Position numbers and translations under genes: made by a program
In this document: piece by piece, positions 52,361 to 61,483 of the stretch
Layout: each line of letters starts with the position of its first letter
How positions within the stretch are numbered: the first letter of the stretch is position 1
From: Haliangium sp963772315
Lineage (GTDB): Bacteria; Myxococcota_A; Polyangia; Haliangiales; Haliangiaceae
DNA: 64,000 bases
Assembly (NCBI GenBank): GCA_963772315.1
Contig: CAVYWJ010000003.1
Span: 2,294,001-2,358,000 of the forward strand
Direction of reading: 5' to 3'
Notes under the pieces: model-generated
Database searches by the model: none
What the model saw: the letters and a program-made list of their open reading frames with translations, nothing else
Told to the model about the DNA's origin: nothing

Positions 52361-53033
52361 GCGTCGCTCCTGCCAGTGGCTCGAACGGCTTGTCGATGTC
52401 GTACTTCTTCATGAGCGCGCCGACGACTTCCAGGATCTCCTCCTGCTGCAAGCGCCGCCCGAGCCGCTGCTCCAGCGTCTGCAGCTCGCCCATCACCACC
52501 AGATCCCAGTCCCCCGGCCAGAGGCGACCCATGCCCTCGATGATGCCAATCTGACTCTCTCCAGGCTGGCTCTCGATGGGAATTCCTGCAAAGACATGCT
52601 CGATGATGGGATCGTCGGGACCCGTAGGTAACCAACCGTTAGGGATATCGGCTCTTTTCAGGGAGTCCATGAGAGCCGTGCAAGTGGTCCCGTCGATGAG
52701 ACCATTGAGGCCAGCGGGCCAGTCCACGTACACACCCGAACGGTCAAACGCAAACTGCTCGTGGTCATCCCAACCCTTGGGGAGGTGCCAACGAATGGTA
52801 CGAGCCAGGAGATCCCGAGCGAACCTGCCAAGCTCCCCGGTTCTCTGTGCCTCGGCACGCAAAGCGCTCTCGACCTGGGTCGCGGCGACATCATCACCCA
52901 ATGCACGGGCCAGCTCTACCAAGGTGGCAGTTTGGGTTGCCTCGGCGAACGCGGCCACGGACGGAAATCCTCGTGAACTTACGCGCTGATAGATTCTGAC
53001 CAGCCAGTCACCATGCCAGGTGCGTTCGCTCAT
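52353..53033 (-). CDS. First immunity protein, fused to a toxin C-terminal tail
   Basis: Predicted 226 residues from ATG 53033, one base after the toxin stop. Residues 1-~150 match the second immunity protein. The last ~55 residues instead resemble the end of the upstream toxin: VMGELQTLEQRLGRRLQQEE against VMGRLQERERELGRRLQVPE, then ALMKKYDIDKPFEPL against MLMVQKNIDLPFRPY. It is thus an immunity domain joined to the tip of a displaced toxin. This is what repeated cassette insertion followed by fusion would leave. It probably still protects against the upstream toxin; the tail's role is unknown. Confidence 0.8.
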   Translation of the reverse strand: MSERTWHGDWLVRIYQRVSSRGFPSVAAFAEATQTATLVELARALGDDVAATQVESALRAEAQRTGELGRFARDLLARTIRWHLPKGWDDHEQFAFDRSGVYVDWPAGLNGLIDGTTCTALMDSLKRADIPNGWLPTGPDDPIIEHVFAGIPIESQPGESQIGIIEGMGRLWPGDWDLVVMGELQTLEQRLGRRLQQEEILEVVGALMKKYDIDKPFEPLAGATHE

Positions 53034-53034
53034 G

Positions 53035-55211
53035 TCATCGTCCTTTATAAGGTCGGAAAGGCAGGTCGATATTTTTCTGCACCATCAACATTCTGACCAT
53101 TTTGATGATTTCCGGCACCTGTAGCCGCCGCCCGAGCTCCCTCTCTCGTTCTTGAAGTCTGCCCATTACCTTGCGATTCCACTCATCGGACCAGGCGCGG
53201 CCCAGATGCCAGTTGCCGCCGCCATGCAGAGCCTGGTGTGCGGCCTCTTCGAGCTCGACCGTGAAGTTGTCGATGTCGAGCTTGCCGACGAAGCCGCGCT
53301 CCTCGAACCACGTGCGGTGCTCCTGCGGGAAGACGTGATGCCGCGGGGGCCTTGTCAGGCCAGCGCCGCGGCGGGAGGTCTCGCGTATCCCATTGACCTC
53401 GGGGCCTTCCCCGAGCGCGTGCATGCCGTGCATGGGCGCTATATCCGGGTGGAGGAAGATGTCACCGCCGGCGGGGCCGAGATCCGTGTGGAAGCCCAGC
53501 TCCGTGAGGCTCTCGCGCACGTGGCGCAGATCGTCGGGTTGAGGATTCGTGCCGGTGCGCAGCGCAAGGCTCACGCGCTGGAGGGCGGCGCGGTCGGGCT
53601 CCGTGCAGCTCGGCGATGCGCACGAGCAAGACATCGATCTCCTCGCGGGTCTTGCCGAGCTTCCTGGCCAGCTCGTCGAGGGTGCGCGCGGCACCCTGCG
53701 TGGTGCGACCGGCCGCGCGCAGGGCGCCCGCGCTCGCGAGCGGGATCAATGCAGCGATCCCGAGGACCGCGAGGTCGAACGCGGACACGGGACGGCCATG
53801 GCGGTCCGCCCGTGGCCAGGGCCTTGCCGAGCTCGGCCAGATCCGCCGCGTCGCCCACGAGCGGGATCAGGCTCGTCGCCGTGTCAGCCACGGCCAGGGC
53901 CACGCTCTGCCCTCCTGTCGGTTGCGCGTACTGGATCTGCGGCTCGCGACGCGGGCGCCCCACGCTCTCCAGGAATTCGCGCTCCAGCGGCGCGCCCTGC
54001 GGCGGCACCTGCGCGGGATCGCCAGTCTCGTAGAGCACCAGCTCCACGTTGCTCGCGCCCAGCGAATCCGGCGTCGGCCCCATCGGTGGGCGCAAGCCGG
54101 CTTCGAGGATCTCGATGTCCACGTCCGGCCCCGTCAGCACGCGGATCTCGGTCTTGCCGTTGATCTCGCGTTTCTCGTCCGGCGTGACGATCTGGTACGC
54201 GAAGCGCGCGCCCACCTTGGGATCGCGCGCCGCGATGCGCACGGCCGCGCCGGTGACGCTCTCGCGGACGGTCACGCCGTCAGTGCCGGTCATCGCCAGC
54301 AGGCTGTGCTGCTCGGAGCGGTGCGAGATCCCGCCGATGCGTTGCGCGTGCAGGTAGCGCTTGGGATCGATGACCGTGCCCTGCGCCGGCACCAGCGCCG
54401 GATCCTGCACGTGCACCAGGTGGGGCACGAGCATGCGTTCGTAGCCTGTCCAGCCGCCCGTCGCCTCCTCCATGGGGGCGAGCGTGAGCGAATCCCTGAC
54501 CTCGGCGCTCACGCCCGGCGTGGCCACGATGTGCACGATGCGCTCGCGACCGTCAGGCCCGGACCACACGGGCTCGATCGAGTACGCGAACCGCGCGTCG
54601 TCGTCCTCGCGGTCGATATCCAGCATGCAGCTGTCGAGCATCAGCGTGGCGCCGCGCGCACCCTGCAGCTCCAGGATCCCGCCCATGCCCGACAGCGCGG
54701 ACGCAGACGCCACCGTGCGCGCCAGCGCCGGCTCGGCCACGCGACTCACGTGACACACCAGCCCGAGCGCGTCACCCTCGCCGTGCTCCTCGTGGATCGC
54801 GACATCGGCCGTGGCCGCGATGCGCACCACGCGCTGCCCCGCATCGGCGTCCGCGGCCTCGACATGGAACGCGTAGCCCTCGTTCCTGTGGCGACTCCCC
54901 TCGATCGTGACCACGTCGTCGCCGCGCCGGACCACCGCCCGCTCTGCGCTGAGCTGCTCGACCTCGACATCCCCCGAGACCTGCCGCTCGCCCGGTCGCA
55001 GCGGCCCCTCGATGGGTGGCAGCCGCGAGGTTGCTGCGGCGCGGCCCGGTGTTGCTGCCGATTCGCCGCCCGTGCCCGGCCGGCGCTGCACCGGCAGCGT
55101 CGAGCTAATCGACGACCCACCCGGTTTGCCTCGCGGCTGCGGCGGCCTCGCCACGCTGGGATCGCTTGCCGGTGTCCTGGCAGGCGGACGCCGCTCCATC
55201 TCGTTCCCCAT
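53035..55211 (-). pseudogene. Sit-like (TIGR02269/DUF2380 type) polymorphic toxin with two frameshifts
   Basis: ATG 55211. The N terminus is proline/arginine-rich (MERRPPARTPASDPSVARPP, ending near LPVQRRP). About 400 residues of beta-rich sequence contain two related units (RLPPIEGPLRPGERQVSGDV... and HLVHVQDPALVPAQGTVIDP...). A hydrophobic segment follows (VALAVADTATSLIPLVGDAA). Near 53800 the frame moves to SAFDLAVLGIAALIPLASAG, and near 53610 to TEPDRAALQRVSLALRTGTN. The toxin tip has RHHVFPQEHRTWFEERGF and NFTVELEEAAHQALHGGG, the HHVFPQ signature of the SitA5/6-type nuclease-like toxins of myxobacteria. No lipobox is seen. Two immunity genes follow at once. It is inactive as read; sequencing errors are possible. 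Confidence 0.7.
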
Positions 55212-55423
55212 GGCCCGGATCGTAGCCCCGGCGCGCGCCCGTCGCCAGAATTCCATGGTCGGGATGCCGAAGCTGCCCGAGCCCGTGGCAATGGTAGCCG
55301 CGGCATGATCCCTTCGCCATGATTCCGGTATCACCGGGATGCCCCGCCCCGCTCTGGCTGGGTGACCGCGATTGCGCGGTCACGCCCACGACCCTGAGAC
55401 GCCGAGCCCGGCCCCCTGGTCAC

Positions 55424-56234
55424 GCGCACCCCGGACGAGCTCCTGTATCACGGCGAGCCGCTGCCCGTGGTCAGGGCCTCCGAGAGCGCGATCGCCATCC
55501 TCGCCGGCGACGCACCGGGCGACGCACCGGGCGACTCACTGATATGGGCGCTGCGCGCGTCGCTGGAGCGCGTCCTGATCGGCTCCGGTGAGCCCAGCGC
55601 GACGCTGTCGGTCGCGTTCGCGCAGCTGCTCGGCTCGCTCGACCACGAGCCCGCCTCGCCCGAGGAGCTACGCGAGGCCGATCCCGTCCCGCTGCTGGTC
55701 AAGGCCCACCTGGCGCGCGTGCACTTGCCGGTGTTCTTCGAGCGCATCCGCGCCCGCTATGTCGCCCTGTTCGAGCACGTCGAGGACGTCACCGTCGATC
55801 TGGCCGCGAACCTCACCATCAACGGCGGCGCGAGCGGCGAGGACGCGTTCGTCCTGGCGATCAAGGAGCGTGGCGTCAGCGACTGGATCGCGGCGCCGCA
55901 GATCTCCTCGAGCATGGTGCGCGCGTTCTTCCATGTGGCTGCGCTCGAGCTCGCGCCCCGCGGCACCACCATCGTGATCGACGGCTACGCCAGCGACCTC
56001 GGCGGCCGCTGCGTATCCGCGCTGACCGAGCTGCTCTGGCAGCACCGCGACGGGCTCCAGATCCTGCTCGCCAGCCAGCACCCGCACGTGGCCCGCAGCC
56101 TGCCCCTCGACTGCTGGCACGTGGTCACCCGCCGCGCGGGCGCGATCTCGACCCGCCCCGCGCGCACGATCCCCGAGCTCGACACCCGGCCCCGCCAGGA
56201 AGCGTTCGAGCTCCTCGTCCACGCCCCGGCCTGA
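55424..56234 (+). pseudogene. AAA ATPase, downstream copy: no N terminus, intact 3' end (direct repeat)
   Basis: Homologous to 46686-47495. The frame keeps DELLYHGEPLPVVRASESAI through DTRPRQEAFELLVHAPA and the proper stop at 56232-56234, but has lost ~125 residues including Walker A. The bases before 55424 are unrelated to the first copy (CCCCCTGGTCAC against ACCATCGTCGA). GTG 55467 could start a protein without an ATP site. Most differences from copy 1 are synonymous or conservative, so the duplication is recent or kept alike by gene conversion. Confidence 0.85.
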
Positions 56235-56678
56235 GCCGGCACGGCCCGACGCCGGCCGGGACGCTGCCACCTGGCCACCTGTCCGTGACCGGCACCGGCG
56301 AGCGGCAGCGACCGCCCCGGAATCTCGGCAGCCGCTCCGGGGTGATGTCGATTCCGGGATGCGTCAGGTACTGCGGTCGCAGCGCCAGGGCGCGCGCGGC
56401 TCGCTCCCTCGGCTTGTCAGGTAAGAGCGGCCGCTGCGCGCGTAGGCGCCTGCGCAGCCAGTGCATCACGCGCGCATACCGACGGGCCAGACGGTGACAT
56501 AGTGTTTCGCCATGCCGACCATAATGGCGCTCGCTCACCACGGCCCGTGGTCTGGCGCTCAAGCGCTAGGCTGCTGACCGCCGGGATCTGGCGGTCGTAT
56601 TGGCGATCCTTGCAGAGCACGTGCGGCTCAGGTCTGGCACTCGCACCAGGCGCGCATGCGGCCCAGTCGCGCAACAAC
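56235..56678. other. Gap after the ATPase repeat
   Basis: No gene recognised with confidence. A minus-strand frame with HRLARRYARVMHWLRRRLRA and RERAARALALRPQYLTHPGI between 56290 and 56510 looks protein-like but has no start, family or partner I can name. It may be a gene remnant. Confidence 0.35.
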
Positions 56679-56933
56679 TCAGCTTGCTGCTGTGACAGCA
56701 GGAGCTATGTCTCCTTGAATTTCGAAATACTCACCACCTGCATCCTCCCGGATCGATACTTCTACGATATCGATGTAGAGCAGTCCACATGGGGTGGCCA
56801 ATCGCATCGATACTTCTGGCCTGCAGTGGCCGTTATCCTCTAGCTTGCGTGCAAGCGACTCCCATCCGCTGCTTGCCTCGCTGGTCGAGAACTGGAAGGT
56901 GAAATACCCTGTGGGAAGAAACCATCTACGCAT
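56679..56933 (-). CDS. Small hypothetical protein in an AT-richer patch
   Basis: Predicted 84 residues from ATG 56933; GTG 56960 is an alternative. It reads MRRWFLPTGYFTFQFSTSEA, LARKLEDNGHCRPE and LLYIDIVEVSIREDAGGEYF, with a mixed alpha/beta look. Base composition is clearly lower in GC than the surrounding DNA, which suggests recent arrival. A perfect inverted repeat lies ten bases before the ATG. Family unknown. Confidence 0.4.
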   Translation of the reverse strand: MRRWFLPTGYFTFQFSTSEASSGWESLARKLEDNGHCRPEVSMRLATPCGLLYIDIVEVSIREDAGGEYFEIQGDIAPAVTAAS

Positions 56934-56942
56934 GGGATCATG

Positions 56943-56966
56943 CTTAGTGTATCTAATCACACTAAG
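56943..56966. promoter_or_regulatory. Inverted repeat CTTAGTGT-N8-ACACTAAG
   Basis: Perfect eight-base arms around ATCTAATC, unusually AT-rich for this genome. It sits directly upstream of the small hypothetical gene, so an operator is likely. On the plus strand it is followed by TCAATGCTTTTT, so a weak terminator is an alternative. Confidence 0.5.
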
Positions 56967-57144
56967 TCAATGCTTTTTCGCGCCGCTCACCACCGCCCTC
57001 GCCTGCCCAGCGCTTGGCCTGGCCGAGTCGCTCCTTGCGCGTGCCCGCCCAGTCGCTCGCGCCATCGGCGTCCCGCTCGACGCGGCGACGCGGATCCGTG
57101 CTGTAGGCGAGGCATCCGCCGCGCGTCGAGCGCCGCGGCCCGGG

Positions 57145-57312
57145 TTTCGGCGCGTGCCTCGACGCGGGTCCGGGACCTCGCCCGGATTTCGGGGCGTGAC
57201 TCGACGTGGGTCCGGGACCTCGCCAGCGTTTCGGCGCGTGGCTGGACGCGGGTCCGGGACCTCGCCAGCGTTTCGGCGCGTGGCTGGACGCGGGTCCGGG
57301 ACCTCGCCAGCT
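57145..57312. repeat. Four 42-bp tandem repeats
   Basis: TTTCGG begins at 57145, 57187, 57229 and 57271, exactly 42 bases apart. The unit is TTTCGGCGCGTGGCTGGACG plus CGGGTCCGGGACCTCGCCAGCG. Units three and four are identical. Frames through it on both strands give basic, low-complexity protein and are not convincing as genes. Confidence 0.9.
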
Positions 57313-57510
57313 TCCGGGCACGTCCGCCGGATGCGTGTCGGGGGTCTCGCCCGGGCCTCGGCGCGGGCTCCGACGCGCGTCGAGAGCCTCGCCGAGGTTT
57401 CGGCGACCCTGCCGACGCACGTCGAGGGGGGCTCTGACGCGGCCCGGGTCGGATTTACGCCGCGGCAACAGCCTCGCCGAAATCCGCGCGCCCTTCTTCC
57501 TGCCGCCAGG

Positions 57511-57690
57511 GCGCTCGCCGCCAGGTCCGGGCGCGCCGGAGCGCCCGCGGCGACGCCTGGCGCGCTCGCTGGCAGGTTTGGAGCGCCCGCGTCGGCGCCC
57601 CGGCGCTCTCGCTGGCAGGTCTGGAGCGATCGCGAGCGGCCCGGCGCTCTCGCTGGCAGGTCTGGAGCGATCGCGAGCGGCCCGGCGCTT
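57511..57690. repeat. Irregular ~41-51 bp repeats before the cyclophilin gene
   Basis: GCTCGCTGGCAGGT-type cores occur near 57513, 57564, 57607 and 57648. The last two full units (CGGCGCTCTCGCTGGCAGGT plus CTGGAGCGATCGCGAGCGGCC) are 41 bases apart and identical, followed by a partial third at 57683. Confidence 0.75.
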
Positions 57691-57727
57691 GACCCGGCGG
57701 CGTTCGTCCGGGATGGTTGGCCTCACC

Positions 57728-58609
<882 letters not shown>

Positions 58610-59243
58610 CCGCCCGGTCAACTGTCCGAGCGACCCCTGTCAGCGACCACGCGGAGGACCCGGCACGATCGCCGGAAGAACGTGCAGCGCGCCGGCAGCC
58701 GTCGTTCGCGGTTCTGCAGAACCCGGCCAGGTTCCTGCTAGACTGGCAGCCATGAGCGCTGGACAGCGAATCCCGTCGGCCGTCGCCCATGCCCCGGTGG
58801 AAGCTCGAGGAAGAGACGCGAGGGCTCTATGCACGGCTCGCCGAGCTGGCGGCCCGGCGCGCGTCGTCTCCAGAGGATCAGGGCCTGCAGCACGAGTACG
58901 AGTCGGTGACCCTGCCGGGTCGGCTGAGTCTCCCGGCGACGCCAACCCAGAGTCGACCGCCGCCGGCCTCCGACTCGACTCGGGGGTATGAGGTGTACCG
59001 TTCATGCTCGCGATGGGAGTTCGGCTGCGCGGCGCTCGCGAGGACCTGCAAACGCTGCAGGTGATCCCGGCAGATCGCGATGACGCGTGCCGCTGCAAGT
59101 CAACGGAGCATCACAGCCCGCCAGACTGGCTGATGGCGCAGACCGTATCCATCACGCTCTCGTGACGAGCTACGGCGGCAAAGACGAACCGCTGCCGGCG
59201 GGTTCATGGTATCGTCCGGCGCACGACAGATAGTGACTTGATC
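58610..59243 (+). other. Gap before the dioxygenase gene
   Basis: Only a doubtful small frame at 58789-59064 (MPRWKLEEETRGLYARLAEL...), whose first 40 residues look helical and then turn to arginine/proline-rich noise. I found no double-glycine leader peptide here, although the export genes downstream would make one expected. TGGTATCGTCCGGCGC at 59207-59222 is a promoter-like motif shared with 14504. Confidence 0.4.
59207..59216 (+). promoter_or_regulatory. TGGTATCGTC promoter-like motif before the dioxygenase gene
   Basis: The same TGGTATCGTC-(C)GGCGC sequence as at 14504, here 28 bases before ATG 59244. It may be an extended -10. Confidence 0.3.
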
Positions 59244-60236
59244 ATGAGCCACTCACCCATTGTCGGTCCCACGGTGTGGACAGCCAGCGATATGGCTGAC
59301 GGAGCGAGCTGGTCCATTCGCCTGACCAGCGAAGCGCTCGGCGAGATCGAGCAGACGGTCGCGTTGCTACGCGGTCAGGACAGGACGCTCGCGCAGGTCA
59401 CGCCCGCGGACTTTCGACGTCCGGCGTGCCACGCGCTGGCCTGCCAGATCTACGACCAGCTGTACGGCGGCTGCGGCTTCATCCTGGTCAAGGGGTTGCC
59501 CGTGGCACAACTGGGCGAGGGTGGCGCGGCCATGTTCTTCTGGGGCATGGGCTCGCTGCTCGGCAGGCCGCTGCCGCAGAACGCCCGCGGTGATCGCCTG
59601 TACGAGATCCAGGACGAGCGGAGCAGCGCTGCGCTCGTCCTCAGCTCCAAGACCAACACCGCCTTGCCGTGGCACACGGACTCCGGCTCGGGCGCCTTCG
59701 CCAACGCGGTGCCCGATATCTTCGGGCTGTGCGCCATCCGCACCTCGCAGTCCGGCGGCACCTCGCACCTGATGAGCTCGCACACGCTGTACAACCAGCT
59801 CCTGCAACGCTACCCCGAGGCGCTCGATCGCCTGCTGCAGCCGTTCTACTTCGATCGCTCGCTGCAGACCCAGGCGGATCAGGAGCCGTTCGCGCGCACG
59901 GCGATCTTCGAGCAGGTCGATTCGATGCTGGGCATGCGCTACAACCGCCAGCGCATCGAGCGCGGCTACGCGCTCGCCCAGGCGCCGATGGCGGACGAGG
60001 ACGAGGACGCGCTGGATTGCATCGACGAGCTCCTCCACGAGCCCGAGCTGGCGGTGCGCTTCGACTTCGAGGTCGGAGACGCGCTGTTCATGAACAACCG
60101 GATCCTGCTGCACAATCGCACCGAGTTCGTCGACGGCGCCACCCCCGACAAGAAGCGGCTGCTCTACCGGCTGTGGATCCAGAAGACCCACGATCCGCGC
60201 GCCCAGGCCGCGGGCGACGTGACGGCCTCGTCCTAG
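59244..60236 (+). CDS. TauD/TfdA-type Fe(II)/2-oxoglutarate dioxygenase
   Basis: Predicted 330 residues from ATG 59244. Iron-binding triad: His144 and Asp146 in LPWHTDSGSGAFANAVPD, and His290 in NNRILLHNRTEF. The arginine in KKRLLYRLWIQKT fits the 2-oxoglutarate carboxylate anchor. FILVKGLPVAQLGEGGAAMF and GRPLPQNARGDRLYEIQDE match the clavaminate-synthase/TauD group. Such enzymes hydroxylate or desaturate amino acids and peptides. It is followed 80 bases later by HlyD and C39-ABC exporter genes in the same direction, so it may tailor an exported peptide or amino-acid product. Confidence 0.88.
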   Translation: MSHSPIVGPTVWTASDMADGASWSIRLTSEALGEIEQTVALLRGQDRTLAQVTPADFRRPACHALACQIYDQLYGGCGFILVKGLPVAQLGEGGAAMFFWGMGSLLGRPLPQNARGDRLYEIQDERSSAALVLSSKTNTALPWHTDSGSGAFANAVPDIFGLCAIRTSQSGGTSHLMSSHTLYNQLLQRYPEALDRLLQPFYFDRSLQTQADQEPFARTAIFEQVDSMLGMRYNRQRIERGYALAQAPMADEDEDALDCIDELLHEPELAVRFDFEVGDALFMNNRILLHNRTEFVDGATPDKKRLLYRLWIQKTHDPRAQAAGDVTASS

Positions 60237-60315
60237 CGGACGATCTCACGTAGGCGCACGCCGACACGCAGTCACGCAGTCACGCAGACGCGACCCGAGC
60301 GACTCATCGCCTCCC

Positions 60316-61483
60316 ATGCCGGCTCCGTTCGCTCGCACGATGCGCTCACTGTCAGCCGACGGGTTCCGGCGCATGCTCTGGGCCCTGGTCGGGATCGGCG
60401 CGCTGCTCGGCGGCTGGCTGGCCTGGATGTTACTCGCTCGCGTGACCGTGTACGAGGTGGCGCTGGCCGCACGGGTCGAAGTCGGACAGGCCGCCGCGCC
60501 GGTCGCGGCGCGCGTGAGCGGCCGCGTGGTCGAGAACCGCCTGGCCCTGGGGCAGAAGGTCGCGGCCGGCGACGTGCTGGTCGAGCTCGACGTCGAGCGG
60601 GAGGCGCTCGCGCTGGCCGAGGAGCGCGCCCGGCTGCAGGCCGTGGCCAGCCAGATGGCGCCCATGCGCGCCGAGATCGCGGTGCGCGAGCGCGCCGTGG
60701 TCGAGTCGCGCGCAGCCGGGCAGGCGCGCATCGCCGAGGCCCGCGCCCGCTACCAGGAGGTCGAGGCGCGGGTCGCGTTCAGCGAGCTCGACGCCACCCG
60801 GACCGCCGAGCTGGGAGCGCGTGGCCTGGTGGCCGCACGCTCGACGCAGGAGAGCGCCGCGGCGGCGCAGGCGCAGCGCGCGGCCGCGCAGGCGCTGCGC
60901 AGCGCGGTCACCCTGGCCGAGGCCGAGGACCGGCAGCAGACGAGCGAGCTCGACGGCGACCTGGCCCGGCTGCAGCGCGACCTGGCCACGCTCGAAGCGC
61001 AGCAGAGCACCGGGCAGGCAGCCGTTGCGCGGCTGGAGCACGAGGTCGAGCTCCGCCGTATCCGGGCCCCGGTCGCCGGACAGATCGGCGAGGCCGTCGC
61101 GCTGCAGGCCGGGGCGATGTTGAAGGAAGGCGAGCGCATCGGCACCGTGATCCCGGCCGGCGATCTCGCGATCGTGGCCGAGTTCGCGCCTGCCGCGATC
61201 GGGCGGCTGCAGGTCGGCCAGGTCGCGCGGCTGCGGCTCGATGGCTTTCCCGCGATCCAGTACGGCACCGTCCCGGCCCGGGTGACCCGCGTGGGCTCGG
61301 AGCCGCGCGACGGCCAGGTGCGGGTCGAGCTTCGCCCTCGAGCCCGGGCGCTCGTCGATCGTCTTCCAGCACGGGCTGCCCGGCACCGTGGAGGTGGCGG
61401 TGGAGCAGGTGTCGCCCGCGCTGCTCGTCCTGCGCGCCATCGGACGACTGGTCGAGGATAACCCGGCGGCGGAGGAGCCATGA
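60316..61483 (+). CDS. HlyD-family membrane-fusion protein (one frameshift)
   Basis: About 389 residues after correction. An N-terminal membrane helix (MLWALVGIGALLGGWLAWML) is followed by a lipoyl half-motif (APVAARVSGRVVENRLALGQ), a long coiled-coil hairpin (residues ~80-235), the second lipoyl half (RAPVAGQIGEAVALQAGAML) and a beta-barrel (DLAIVAEFAPAAIGRLQVGQ). At 61330 one extra C moves the frame: the expected FALEPGRSSIVFQHGLPGTV and EVAVEQVSPALLVLRAIGRL continue in the next frame to TGA 61481-61483. Uncorrected it ends at 61461. Its stop overlaps the ATG of the exporter gene (ATGA). It should bridge the ABC exporter to an outer-membrane channel. Confidence 0.87.

Noticed and set aside
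46686..56234. Classical transposon or integrative element between the ATPase repeats
   Set aside because: No transposase, integrase, terminal inverted repeats or tRNA attachment site was seen. The flanks are gene-internal direct repeats, so homologous recombination is the simpler explanation.
60316..61461. HlyD ending in an arginine/glycine-rich tail as read
   Set aside because: The frame shifted by one base carries the conserved HlyD C terminus and a stop overlapping the exporter ATG. The uncorrected tail is noise.
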